The notes under the pieces: generated by a model
Database searches by the model: none
The model's input: only the letters and a program-made list of their open reading frames with translations
Told to the model about the DNA's origin: nothing
NCBI GenBank assembly: GCA_020881915.1
Contig: JAJFPB010000011.1
Span: forward strand, 1,860,001 to 1,924,000
Source of the DNA: Paramyrothecium sp. XJ0827
Lineage: Eukaryota; Ascomycota; Sordariomycetes; Hypocreales; Stachybotryaceae
Length of the DNA stretch: 64,000 nt
Direction of reading: 5' to 3'
Program-made: the position numbers and the translations under genes
Part shown: positions 23,268 to 32,523 of the stretch, in pieces
Numbering within the stretch: position 1 is the first letter of the stretch
Layout: the number at the start of each line of letters is the position of its first letter

Positions 23268-23648
23268 ATGCTCAAGCATCAACGTCCAAAGGCTTGGCTT
23301 GGCCAGAGGGACAAGCCTTCTGAACCAATGGCGCTCGATACGAAAGACACCTCACACCATAGGAATCATCTCAGCAAAGAGTCTTCCGTGGAGCCAGAGC
23401 ATACTAAGGACAAATCGTCTACCAACCTCTTGAGAATTCTTGAGCGAAGGACTTGGGAGAATGGCGAACTTCGTCAAGAGCTAGATTGTCAGCAACGGAA
23501 ACTTAAAGTTGCGGAGTACGTGATAGAGGAAGTTGAACGTGTCAGAGACTCTCTAGAGCTGGCTCTCACCAACTTTCGGAAGTTGAACAGAGAATTTGGT
23601 AAAGAGTTGAAGGAAGATGTTCCTGATATCCCTGAAAGACTTAGATAG
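23268..23648 (+). CDS. small coiled-coil protein, hypothetical
   Basis: A single-exon ORF of 126 residues. The first 55 are charged and Ser-rich. The rest (LLRILERRTWENGELRQEL onward) forms a continuous predicted helix with heptad spacing and ends DIPERLR. There is no signal peptide or known domain. It is one of several small helical genes between 23 and 26 kb on alternating strands. I do not recognise its function. Confidence 0.5.
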   Translation: MLKHQRPKAWLGQRDKPSEPMALDTKDTSHHRNHLSKESSVEPEHTKDKSSTNLLRILERRTWENGELRQELDCQQRKLKVAEYVIEEVERVRDSLELALTNFRKLNREFGKELKEDVPDIPERLR

Positions 23649-23874
23649 GATGGGGAGGAAAATACGGTTTAAAGTACTATAAAAGCTCAAAATATTTGAT
23701 TTTGTGATTAAATGTTGATTGATCTGCCCACAGGTATCTCGAAGAAGGCTAAGGTTAGCCGATACATGCACTTGACTTCCATGTAGAGTTATTCAAACAA
23801 TAATGATGAGTGTAATGGCTGCTCAGAATAAAAATTCAAGGTTCAAGCTCACAAACTAAGCCGTGATAATACAA

Positions 23875-24450
23875 CTATGCCTGCTCGTGCTGAGCCTTCT
23901 GTGATTTAGCTACGGTAGTTACAAGCATTTCAACTTCAGACGCCCAAACACGTAGCTTCCTGCTATGCCCGTCTATCTCACGACAAATCCTTGTCTTTTC
24001 TTGATCCAGCCTTGTGATGCACGAGTTAGCAAATTCCTCTCCGTCACCTTAGGGAACCACTTACTCAGTATTCACATTGTTAAATCGTCTCTCAAGCTCG
24101 TCAATTCTCTCCTTGAGCTGCTGTGTGGCTTGTTGGATCTCCGCGAGGGCGTTATTTATTGTCTGCTCTGTGTGTTGAGCAATATACTGGTCAATACTTG
24201 TCTGTAGCGAGACTTGACCTTGAACCTTGGGTCGTCCTTTTGGCGAGCGAGCTTTTTCAGGCCAAGGCCATGGAGTCAACTCGGTATGAAGCATGCCAGT
24301 TTGATTTTGCCGAGCATTAAATAGGTTTTGCGGATTCTGGGGATTGAGCGAATACTGAGTGTCGCTCACAGAATTCTGAAACTCTAGTAACTCAGGATCA
24401 AGTGCGAGTTCCTGTTCGTTATCGAATATATTCCAGTCGTATGGCATCAT
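23875..24450 (-). CDS. coiled-coil protein, hypothetical
   Basis: Two exons (24450-24065 and 24010-23875) are joined across a 54-bp intron with GTAAGT, a GCTAAC branch site and AAG. Together they give 173 residues. The N-terminal half is Asn/Gln/Pro-rich and has a basic patch, PEKARSPKGRPKVQG. From about residue 95 the chain is a long coiled coil (IQQATQQLKERIDELERRF) that continues into exon 2 (LDQEKTRICREIDGHSRKLR), so the splice is well supported by the continuing heptads. The AT-hook-like GRP could mean DNA contact, but this is a guess. Confidence 0.6.
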
Positions 24451-24783
24451 GGTCGCTATTGAGCTTTCTGAGGACTCTCATGTACGGAGTTGAAATAGAG
24501 ATATATACTGCCTAGAAATGCTTACCGCAGTTACCGTAGTCAGCAATGAGATCAAAAACTATGGCAAACCGAAAAACTTCTGTCCATGGTCCTCTCTGGA
24601 CCCTGAAAGTGGACCCCTTCCTGGGACAATATTTGTTCCTATGCGTGACGATCATTTCAATCTGTAACCAAGGACATAGTTTGGTTCCCTCTTCTCTTCT
24701 GAAACAAAAATGTAGCTTAGTTCCGTCCGGTCAGAGGAGGACTGAGCGAAACTCTGTCTCCACACAGCCTACGACATACGAAT

Positions 24784-25023
24784 ATGGATCCTTCTCATGC
24801 TCTACGCGCGCGCGCTGACCATGCCGTCAATTCGGCAAAGTCTTCGCGCTTGCTTCATAAGCACCGGCGTTTGCCGCGACAAATTCAAAGAATCTTATTG
24901 GAAGATATGGATATAAAATCGGAGCCACTGGACAAGGCCTACGAAAAGGTCATAGAAAGGAGGGTTGATAGGATGGTTATGATGCAAGTGGCTGAATCTA
25001 TGGAGGTGCTAAAGGTGGTGTGA
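24784..25023 (+). CDS. small hypothetical protein
   Basis: A 79-residue ORF, basic in its first half (RLLHKHRRLPRQIQRILLED) and helical after that. No known domain, signal peptide or intron is evident. It is supported only by its composition and by its place among similar small genes. Confidence 0.3.
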   Translation: MDPSHALRARADHAVNSAKSSRLLHKHRRLPRQIQRILLEDMDIKSEPLDKAYEKVIERRVDRMVMMQVAESMEVLKVV

Positions 25024-25193
25024 TGATGTGCGCGCAGAATTATTCCAATCCGGGGAAAACTTAGCGGGTGGCAAGCAATTTGTGGAGGAACGATCGATTA
25101 CTGTGAGACATCGGCTACCGTTGAGCTCATGCATGACACTAACCGTGCTCTGTGATACATGGTAACCCTGTTATTTCCTTAAAATAGTACAAT

Positions 25194-25505
25194 CTACACG
25201 CGGCCTCCAGGCACAAAATGTGGAGCTTGTGCGCTCCCATTTTGGATGCCCCGAACCGCCAACAACGTCCGTTCGGCGGCGATCTCTTCACTAATGCAGA
25301 ATGAGAGCGCTCTTTGCAGAATCGTAAGCAATTCCTGCGCTTGTTCAACAAGATCAATAGTTCGGGACCAATACTTCCGGTAAGCAAGGATGAGGTCACG
25401 AAGAAGACAATTTTCGGTTTCAAGCCTCTCAATGGTGTCCAGCTCCGTTGCTCTGTGGAACTCGTCCACGCGACGTATCAGAGAGTTGATTGATTCACTA
25501 TCCAT
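25194..25505 (-). CDS. small helical protein, hypothetical
   Basis: A 103-residue ORF with an acidic, heptad-like N-terminal two thirds (IRRVDEFHRATELDTIERLE, LLRDLILAYRKYW, AQELLTILQRAL). It is likely a coiled coil. The last residues may be intron read-through. It resembles its neighbours in size and build but not in sequence, as far as I can judge. Confidence 0.4.
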   Translation of the reverse strand: MDSESINSLIRRVDEFHRATELDTIERLETENCLLRDLILAYRKYWSRTIDLVEQAQELLTILQRALSFCISEEIAAERTLLAVRGIQNGSAQAPHFVPGGRV

Positions 25506-25969
25506 AATTGGAGGTTTCTACGACGAGCTATGGCGGAAGTGGCAGGGAGAACCTATGGAAAATGACAAGAGATATGCAAGCTTTTATATTATGTTCACCG
25601 ATTGTCTAATGCCGGTCCTGAATTGAGGGCATATGTAGCTGTTTATGAACCATGAAGTGTACCCACGAAGCCATCGCTCGACGTCCCTACGCAGTCTCAC
25701 CCACTACCACCAGCCCCCTTCTAGCGGCCATGCCGCGCATTTGTGCGCAGGGAACCTCTCACTACCCTGTTTACCACACCCCGTCCCATAAGCTTACCAC
25801 ATACCAACCCCACATATGTCTTCGCTTTTCCTAGGCGCACACGCCTACTGTCACATGCCTAACCCTTGTTCATCGCTTTACTATATAACCGTCTTTGCTG
25901 ATCAGCTTGATTACGACTGCCCGAGCGGTGTGAATAACCTCATTGTAGCAAGCAAATATTACAAAGTCC
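25506..25969. other. no recognisable gene
   Basis: Pyrimidine-rich plus strand with short ORFs only. The start of the phosducin-like pseudogene may reach back into this stretch, but nothing readable is preserved. Confidence 0.35.
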
Positions 25970-27040
25970 AGAACCAGGAGGGCAATATTCGGACCAGGCT
26001 CACCTCACCAGTTTACCCCACAGATACACACAGTCATGACGATAGGCATCCTACCAGTGGACCTGCAGCTGCCACCTGTCTCATTAGCCGCTAACCACTT
26101 CACCGGAGTTAAGGGCGTCATAAACGATACCCGCAGCTACGAGACGGCACGTCGTAGGAAGTGGACGAATCGCATACGTGCCGTTCGTCACAGTGTCTCT
26201 AATCTGAATGTCTTACATATTGTTACGGGCTGCCAACGGCAGTGCTACGAGTTGAAGCCCAAAGAAGTCTATTTTGCACTAAAGAGCTAAGAGAGAGTCA
26301 TGGCCTCGCGGCGAGTGCGCCGCGAGGTAATAGCGAGACCTACAGGGCGGTTCCCCCTGATGGTTACTGTGGTTACCTGTATGTCCGTATGTCGCCGTGG
26401 CCTCACAGGCCCGGCACAGCTACTACGGCACTAGCCTGTAACACATAGGAACAACAACTCGGTTTTACGCAATCAACGTAGCACCGACTTAAACAGACAT
26501 GTCTTTGCGGGTGATCGAAACCCAGATGGCGTCGACGAGGAAGCATTCTGCAGCTGTGGCGAGAACGCCGTCGTCGTGAGCTCGAAACCTCGGTCATTAA
26601 TGCTGTTCGCACCATGAAGGCCAGTCCTAGCAAGAGGCTTTATGGATTTTTGGTTGAGGTAGACGCTATTGGATACCTCGACGCTATTGAGAAAGTCAAC
26701 ATGGAGACTATCGTGATTGTTTTTACCTATGGTCATGCGGTACTTGTAGCTCCCAGTGTTGAGGTTCTTTAGACACTAACTATCCGGTAGTGCAGTATCT
26801 TAACATCCATCGAGCTGGCCCTGCAGCCCATTATCAAAACCAATACTACTGTCCGTTTCATCAAGGTATATGATGCAGAGATCGAGTTCAATAAATGCGC
26901 CGCACCTGCTATCCTGGCGTACAAGAACCAAGGGGAACTGTTTGCCGAGTTGTCAGCAATCATCAATACAACCCTTCATGAGAATCTATTTAATACCATC
27001 GCTTTGGAGCACCTCCTCCATCATCATGGCATGCTTTGAG
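25970..27040 (+). pseudogene. phosducin-like protein pseudogene
   Basis: Fragments in several frames line up in the order of a fungal phosducin-like protein. They are DRHPTSGP, NHFTGVKGVINDTRSYETAR (to 26215), NPDGVDEEAF, LQLWRERRRRELETSV, LYGFLVEVDAIGYLDAIEKV, METIVIVFTYGHA, and finally KVYDAEIEFNKCAAPAILAY with KNQGELFAELSAIIN near 26990. The last two belong to the thioredoxin-fold domain, which in intact proteins binds G-protein beta-gamma or assists CCT folding. There are several frameshifts and stops, and a solo LTR is inserted after 26220. The gene is dead. Confidence 0.75.
26221..26443. mobile_element. solo LTR-like element
   Basis: A 223-bp unit starts TGTTACGGGC and ends GCCTGTAACA, giving the TG...CA ends and short inverted repeat of LTRs. 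It is flanked by a near-perfect 5-bp duplication (CATAT at 26216-26220, CATAG at 26444-26448). It interrupts the phosducin-like pseudogene. Inside it, at 26304-26327, is a perfect 10-bp stem with an AGTG loop (CCTCGCGGCG / CGCCGCGAGG). No internal retrotransposon genes are nearby, so it is read as a solo LTR; a small MITE is the alternative. Confidence 0.65.
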
Positions 27041-27130
27041 GACCATCAATACTGGGGGGTCTCAAGGGTAGTCTACTATTGCGGTGTATTTCAGGTAGCT
27101 ATATTTACAATCTTGGAGGGGCAGCCTAAT

Positions 27131-27598
27131 TTATTTCCACTTCCTTGGTTTTGTAGAGTAGTTCACAGCGGGCGGGCTCTCATATCTTTCTGAACCAGTG
27201 TCTTGAGTGGTGAAAGTTGACATGCACCTCGACTCCCCTGCAAGCTCTGCTCTACCAGCGACGGAACTCTCCCTTTCAAGCTCAAATGGTGGATACTCAA
27301 AGGGTTTCCGCTGCGGAAACAACGATCCGCTGTTAAAGCTACTCATAGCTTCGACTTCTTTGGTTTCTAGATCCAAATATTCATTTTTGTGGATGCAGTT
27401 GAACTGGGCGTGAAGATGCAAAGAGCCCTCCAAAGTACTTTTCAAATCTCCGCACCCAGATCTTGAACAGATAAACTCATCGATAGAACTATTTGGACCT
27501 ATGGATGGTAATCTTGATGAACGTCTTCGACCGCAAACAAAGCATCTCAAAGTTCGTTTAGGTTGTGATTCTGACACAAGAGATGAGTAATTAAACAT
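27131..27598 (-). CDS. Cys/His-rich hypothetical protein
   Basis: A 155-residue ORF with a compact Cys/His cluster in its first half: CFVCGRRR, FICSRSGCGD, then HLHAQFNCIH. The spacing would suit a zinc-binding fold. The second half is Ser/Pro/Glu-rich and looks disordered. No intron is needed. The family is not recognised. Confidence 0.45.
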   Translation of the reverse strand: MFNYSSLVSESQPKRTLRCFVCGRRRSSRLPSIGPNSSIDEFICSRSGCGDLKSTLEGSLHLHAQFNCIHKNEYLDLETKEVEAMSSFNSGSLFPQRKPFEYPPFELERESSVAGRAELAGESRCMSTFTTQDTGSERYESPPAVNYSTKPRKWK

Positions 27599-27877
27599 TC
27601 TTGTAAGTTGACAACGGGTGCGTAACGCGGGCCTCTGTAAAAACTTAATATGCTGAGAAATACTAAGACCTGCTACTAGCTATTTAACAGTTCCAAGGAC
27701 CGATAGGTGCTTAGAAGCGACGCCCCGCGAAACCCGTCTTATAGGACCAGTGTTCTGGTCCTCATTTGAGGCACATTGGAGTTCCTGAAACAGAGACGAA
27801 GACAGTATTGTGCCATCCGTTCTCAATGTTCCCAATTTTAGTAGCATGGGCCTACATCTAGTCAATTTATTCGTAGA

Positions 27878-27884
27878 TATAAAG
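27878..27884 (+). promoter_or_regulatory. TATA-like box of the patatin-type gene
   Basis: TATAAAG lies about 60 bp before the ATG at 27944 and is followed by a pyrimidine-rich stretch (TTTGTCTCTTGCTG, CTTTCCCC). That is the usual layout of a filamentous-fungal core promoter. Confidence 0.45.
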
Positions 27885-27943
27885 GATGCAGCTTGTTTAC
27901 TTTGTCTCTTGCTGTCTGACTTTCCCCATCGATTCCATCAACC

Positions 27944-29292
27944 ATGAAGCCTTGTACTCATACCTCGTGGCTTCGCCTCTCTTCCAATGGCAACAAAACA
28001 GAAGTCACCGTATCAGACCGACCGAAGAAGCTTTTGAACGATATTCCTTATCCTGATGATCAGCAGCCAAGTTTACTCGTATTCATTGGGAATGTAACCA
28101 AGACTACTGCTTTGCGAGAGCTCTTTGGTGTGAAACGGTCTCGTCACTTTAGCCTATCCCGGGGTCCATTTGAAATACATTTGCATGTAGACCCTACGAG
28201 TCTCTTTTTGGGTAGACCTCTTTTCATTGCCGAGGGTGATCTCTCCGCGAGGTTCAGGGGCAAGGCTCCGAAATACAACTGCCATGAAGTTAGGAAACAA
28301 GAACTTAAGAGGCCGATATCGAACAGTAACTTTAGCCCCATTCAATCTGGCATCTACTCGAAGCTTTTGTTCCCGTTTACGGATGTCTTTTGCGTCTTCT
28401 GCGATGATTTGGGAGGCCTTAGACAAGTTGCGCAGCATTTAGCCGCATGGTTAGAAGATGGCTGCCAGTCCACGTTGCCGGCAACCACGCGCCCAAGAAT
28501 TATCCTAGTTACAGAAAAACTTTCAAAGGGCGTGAAGAGCGAGAAAAAAGCGAGAGCAGACTTCCTCCGCCTGGTGGAAGATGAGACAGCCAAGAATCTG
28601 CTGGACTATGTTTCCACGCTTGATATATTACCCCTTACCCCAGCAAAACCCCAGTATGAACTACTAAAGAACCGACTATTGATTAGATCGGACCAAGGGC
28701 GAAAGAGTAGAAGTAATGCCCGGTCCCTGTTCTCACTAACACATTATGTTACTTTTCTAAACAGTGCTTGTGATCACTTCTGCAACACTCCTCAAGAACC
28801 ATTCAACTTCATCCAATCGTCGCGCGAGAAGACTCCCGTCGTTGCAGATATGGAAGCACACATGTCTCACTTCCTTGGCTTTGTCAAGTCTCCAGATCAA
28901 TTGACTAGTTTCGCAGCTCCTATCGTTGCATCTAGTCTTGTCCTTGACAGTTATCCTCCCGATGCTCACCGTAAGTGTCCAGCGACAGGAGTCTGCCATC
29001 ATCTAACTCTGGAAAAGGTTTTCTGCCGCGAATGGTATTTTCGACCTTGTATAGTGATCTACTCGCACAAGCAATCAGACATCGAGTGATGGCTTTTGAA
29101 GAATCAAACGACGTAGTCCTCCGAACCGGCTTTCTCAAAAAGGTTGAGGCATACTTTGAACAATTTGTAGAACAATCCATTCTTGAAACGAAGCCAGTGG
29201 CAGATCTCCATCAACGGTATCTAGCGCGCCACAAATTGCAGTGGCTTCGAATCTATAGCCGTCAGACTTGCCTAACATGCTTGCGACGGAAC
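27944..29292 (+). pseudogene. patatin-type phospholipase gene, N-terminal part only
   Basis: Exon 1 (27944-28970) and exon 2 (29018 onward) join across a 47-bp intron. The protein starts DDQQPSLLVFIGNVTKTTAL, ELFGVKRSRHFSLSRGPFEI and LHVDPTSLFLGRPLFIAEGDL. It continues through FCDDLGGLRQVAQHLAAWL and ends at TCLTCLRRN. From memory, this N-terminal region, ending in a CxxC that opens a RING-like finger, belongs to large fungal proteins with a downstream patatin phospholipase domain. Here the frame is cut by a hAT element at 29293, and the DNA beyond the hAT does not continue the finger. The catalytic part is therefore missing, and the enzyme cannot be made. Confidence 0.6.
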
Positions 29293-32119
29293 CAGGCTGG
29301 CGAATCTATCTATATCTATCTACCAAGGCCCCAGGTAGATAGATGTAGACGCTTAGTAATCTGGGCCAAGATAGATAGATAGATGTAGCCTATATGTAGA
29401 TATAGATAGATTTCAGTAGATAGATAGTGCACGGACAATGCTACCCCCGGTCCACGGTCAGGACCATATCATTACCCACCTCCTTTAGCAACCCATCGTA
29501 TCCCTCCAACAACCCTGCTCTGAGCCATGATCTCACGGTCTGGGTAATAGCAATAGTACTCGCATCCAACCGGTGTCGTTTATGTGAGACCATGCTACCG
29601 GCGGAGGAGAACGTCCTCTCACACTCGGCAGCCATGGCGGGAATTGACAAGACGTCAATTGCCATTCTGGCTACACGAGGATACTCAAACCGCTTCACCG
29701 ACCAGTACTCAAGCGGATTATCATGTTTTGAGTATACGTCGTTCTTTGTAGATAGCCACCTCTCAAATTCGTCTTCAACCATCCCGTTTTCATAATTCGT
29801 ACTAGCCATAAGCTCATCCTGGAACGAGTCAAATGGATTATGCTCTCGTGCCCTTACAGCTTCAGGAAGATTACTGTTTGTGATCTCCCATTGTGCAGGG
29901 AGGCCGCGATACTCCTCATCCCACAGCCTTTGGACAATCCGGCGAGCGGTATGCAGCCAGTCTTCCTTATCACCATACGCCCTTGTCAAGAAGGCCCATT
30001 GTATCCCGGGATGAAGAACCGTGGCCGCATAATAGATCGGCGTCTCGTCAAGTTTCGAATAGTACTTGTTCAGCTTGACCCAGGCAGAATTGACGCAGGA
30101 AGCATAGTAATTGGGTTCTGGCCGATTTACTGCCTCAATCTTGGCTTTCTCAAGCGTTGTGAGAAGAAATTCGTAGGCCACGGCTACTTGCCAGATGCTC
30201 CCGTACTGCGCCTCAATTCCTCCCTTGCGGAGCCGGGTTTGGCCGTCGCCTTCAAGCCGCAACAGGCAGGATTCGAACTTACTGAGTATGTCCTTGAACC
30301 AACCAAGCGCATCCCAATCCGCATCGGAAAGAAGATTGGCTTCCTTGAGACACGGGGAAGCGAGCTGGGCGGCTCCGCCGAATTCGGCCGAGATCGTGGA
30401 AACCTTTTGCCAGATTGTATGGTGATGTCAATGAGCTCTTCAAGGTAACGCCGGAGCTTGATGGCCCGCTCAATCATGTAGTATTGCGAGAGCCAACGCG
30501 TGCTGTTGTCCACAATCACATCAAGTGTGCCGGGGTAGCTCTTGTCGGCATCTTCTTCCTGCAGCTTGCGCAGAACAGAAATGGCCTTGTTGGATCGATG
30601 GGCCCAAACTACAAGGTTGTGCAGTTTCCCAACCGGACCTCTCTTCATCCACTCGTCGAAGTCATCTGGATCAAGGTTCTCGAGGCTACCCTCGTCTTTG
30701 ACGAAAAGCATGGCCTTCGCAACAAGATGGAGAATGTGTCCAAAGCACCGGATCCTTCGGCGGCTTGGGTCCTCCCACTGAAGCGTGGGACCTATCTCTT
30801 CAACCGCGCAATCATTGCTAGGGGCATTGTCAAGAATAAAGTATCCAATTTTGTTGTTCGCTACTAGCTCAAACTCGTTCAGCACCTCCATGATAGCCGC
30901 GGAGACGTTTTCTCCTGTATGAGCATTTGTCACATTTGGGAGGCCGAGCACGATTTTCCGAGGTCGGAACGTTTCCTCCTCAAGAAAGAAGGCGTTCACG
31001 GAGAAGAACGAGTGCCTATTCCGCGAAGTCCAACCATCAAACGCAATATGAACCTGGCTCGGGCTTCGTAACATTGCATCGATGACATGCATTTTGTAGC
31101 TGTCGAACTCATGGATGATACGAGCGCGGACCGTCTCGTGCGTAAGAACAGCGGAAGTCTCCTGAACTAGAGGATTGAGGTACTGAAAGACCTTCTGAAG
31201 CCCTTTGTGCTCCGGGACGCGGAAAGACAGATTTGCGTCGGTGATCCACTGAACCAACAGTCGCTGAAATTTGGTTCTGTTGAATCGGACGACTAGCTCG
31301 TCATGAAAGTCGTCTCTCTTGCGCTTCTTGGCGGAGAATTCATGGAGGCTTGGCTGATTGGAAGGTCGTTGTGACGTGTATCGCTTGGCTTTCGATGGAT
31401 CTGGGCTCAAGATGCAGTGCGCCTTGGCAAGGTGGCCTTCAATATTCCTGGTGTTGGATGATACGTAGGCTTTGGGCTTGTGGGCTTTTTGCAGGACACA
31501 ATGGCAACAGAGCCATATGGGCGCACCTTGCTGATTGTTAGATGCTCTAGCGTGGACATCATAGCCATGGTTCCAAAACCATCCAGTAGCTAGGCCAGTG
31601 CGGGTTGAGAGAACCCAATGCGTCCGGATAGACTCGGACACTGCCTCCCAGTCTTTTATCGTTGAGGGGCTGCTGGGTGATGATGATGATGATGATGATG
31701 ATAGTAGCGTAGGAGCGGCTGACTGGGGAGAGGAATTGTATGAATTGGATGGGGAAGCAAAAATATCGGCTTGAAACGCCATTGTGGGGAGTTGGAGTAG
31801 GTAGCTTGGCTGAATCCAGGACTAATGTGAACAGCCAAAAAATTTGGTGATGGGGAAGGAAAAAAGAGACTAAAGAAGGGCGAGATTGGGCAAGTATAGG
31901 TACCGTAGTATAAGGGTAAATTACAAGTAGTTATGGGTGCTTCTACTTCCCGTAAATATGGGTCCAATTCTTGGCATCTATCTACATTTTGTCTATCTAC
32001 AAGAGGTCCAGATAGATAGATAGATGACCCACATAGACCTTTGATAGATAGATAGATGTAGATCTACATAGATCTACATCTACATTTCGTCTACATCGGT
32101 AGATAGATTCGCCAGTCTG
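29293..32119 (-). mobile_element. hAT transposon copy D
   Basis: Inverted ends CAG(G/A)CTGGCGAATCTATCTA open and close the element. Both subterminal regions are dense in TAGATAGA repeats (29310-29430 and 31970-32110). The adjoining 8-mers GACGGAAC (29285-29292) and GAGAGGAC (32120-32127) agree at only 5 of 8 positions, so a target duplication is doubtful. It sits at the break of the patatin-type gene, and the sequence on its far side is unrelated to that gene. Confidence 0.9.
29441..31782 (-). pseudogene. hAT transposase (copy D), one frame change
   Basis: A 532-codon frame from 31782 and a 273-codon frame ending at 29441 overlap near 30260-30430, where a one-base shift (or an unrecognised intron near the AAAAGGTTTCC at 30406) is needed. 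Seen in order: a His-run-associated Ser-rich start, a BED-type finger (WLCCHCVLQKAH, then IEGHLAKAHC), FDGWTSRNRHSFF, LDNAPSNDCA, RCFGHILHLVA, DNSTRWLSQYY, LNKYYSKLDETP and the hATC block RMAIDVLSIPAMAAECERTF. It is close in sequence to hAT copy 1, but its terminal repeats and subterminal motif are different. Confidence 0.85.
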
Positions 32120-32386
32120 GAGAGGACTGATACCGGTAGACACTGCCGCGACCGCTTTCTCTTGCGTGGCCGGTATGAGCTTGCTTCTACGCTGAGTGGA
32201 AGCAGCCAGAGGTGCAACCTAAAATCTCCATCGAGTCAAATCCAATTCTGTGTCAATCCGGGACCCCTAAATCCGTACAAACGACATCTAGACGCCGTAT
32301 TCCCACATCGAAAGAACTCCCGCTGTTTGTGTAAGCTGCTAGATTTAGCATCAAGTACGCTTTTGATATCAAATAGAAGTCGTGTC
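32120..32386. other. unassigned DNA between hAT copy D and the PTH11-type 3' end
   Basis: This stretch has open frames on both strands (for example WKQPEVQPKISIESNP on plus) but nothing recognisable. It does not continue the patatin-type gene. Confidence 0.4.
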
Positions 32387-32523
32387 TTAAGAAAGGTACT
32401 CTGGCAATTCCATTTCCTCCCAGGGCGGCCTTTCCCCCGGACTGTGAAGTTCAAGACGGCTATCTCCATGGCCACTTGACTCCAAATTGGCTCGGCTCAG
32501 TTCTTGAGTACCACCACTAACAC
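32387..32523 (-). pseudogene. displaced 3' end of the PTH11-type gene
   Basis: Read on the minus strand from the hAT end, the sequence begins with the target 8-mer GTGTTAGT. It then continues in the same reading frame as the gene cut at 11132: GGTQELSRANLESSGHGD and SRLELHSPGERPPWEEMEL, with a stop at 32387. Together these give the Ser/Glu-rich cytoplasmic tail expected of this membrane-protein family. This is the strongest single proof that the DNA between the two hAT copies was turned around. Confidence 0.9.
32516..32523 (-). repeat. partner of the swapped target duplication (ACTAACAC)
   Basis: Reverse complement of GTGTTAGT at 11125-11132. It abuts the left end of hAT copy B, whose right flank (GTCCTAGA, 36351-36358) is instead the partner of the right flank of copy A. 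Confidence 0.95.

Noticed and set aside
29310..29430. TAGATAGA tracts as a CRISPR array or plain microsatellite
   Set aside because: There are no spacers. The tracts occur at both ends of one hAT just inside its inverted repeats, so they are its subterminal repeats.
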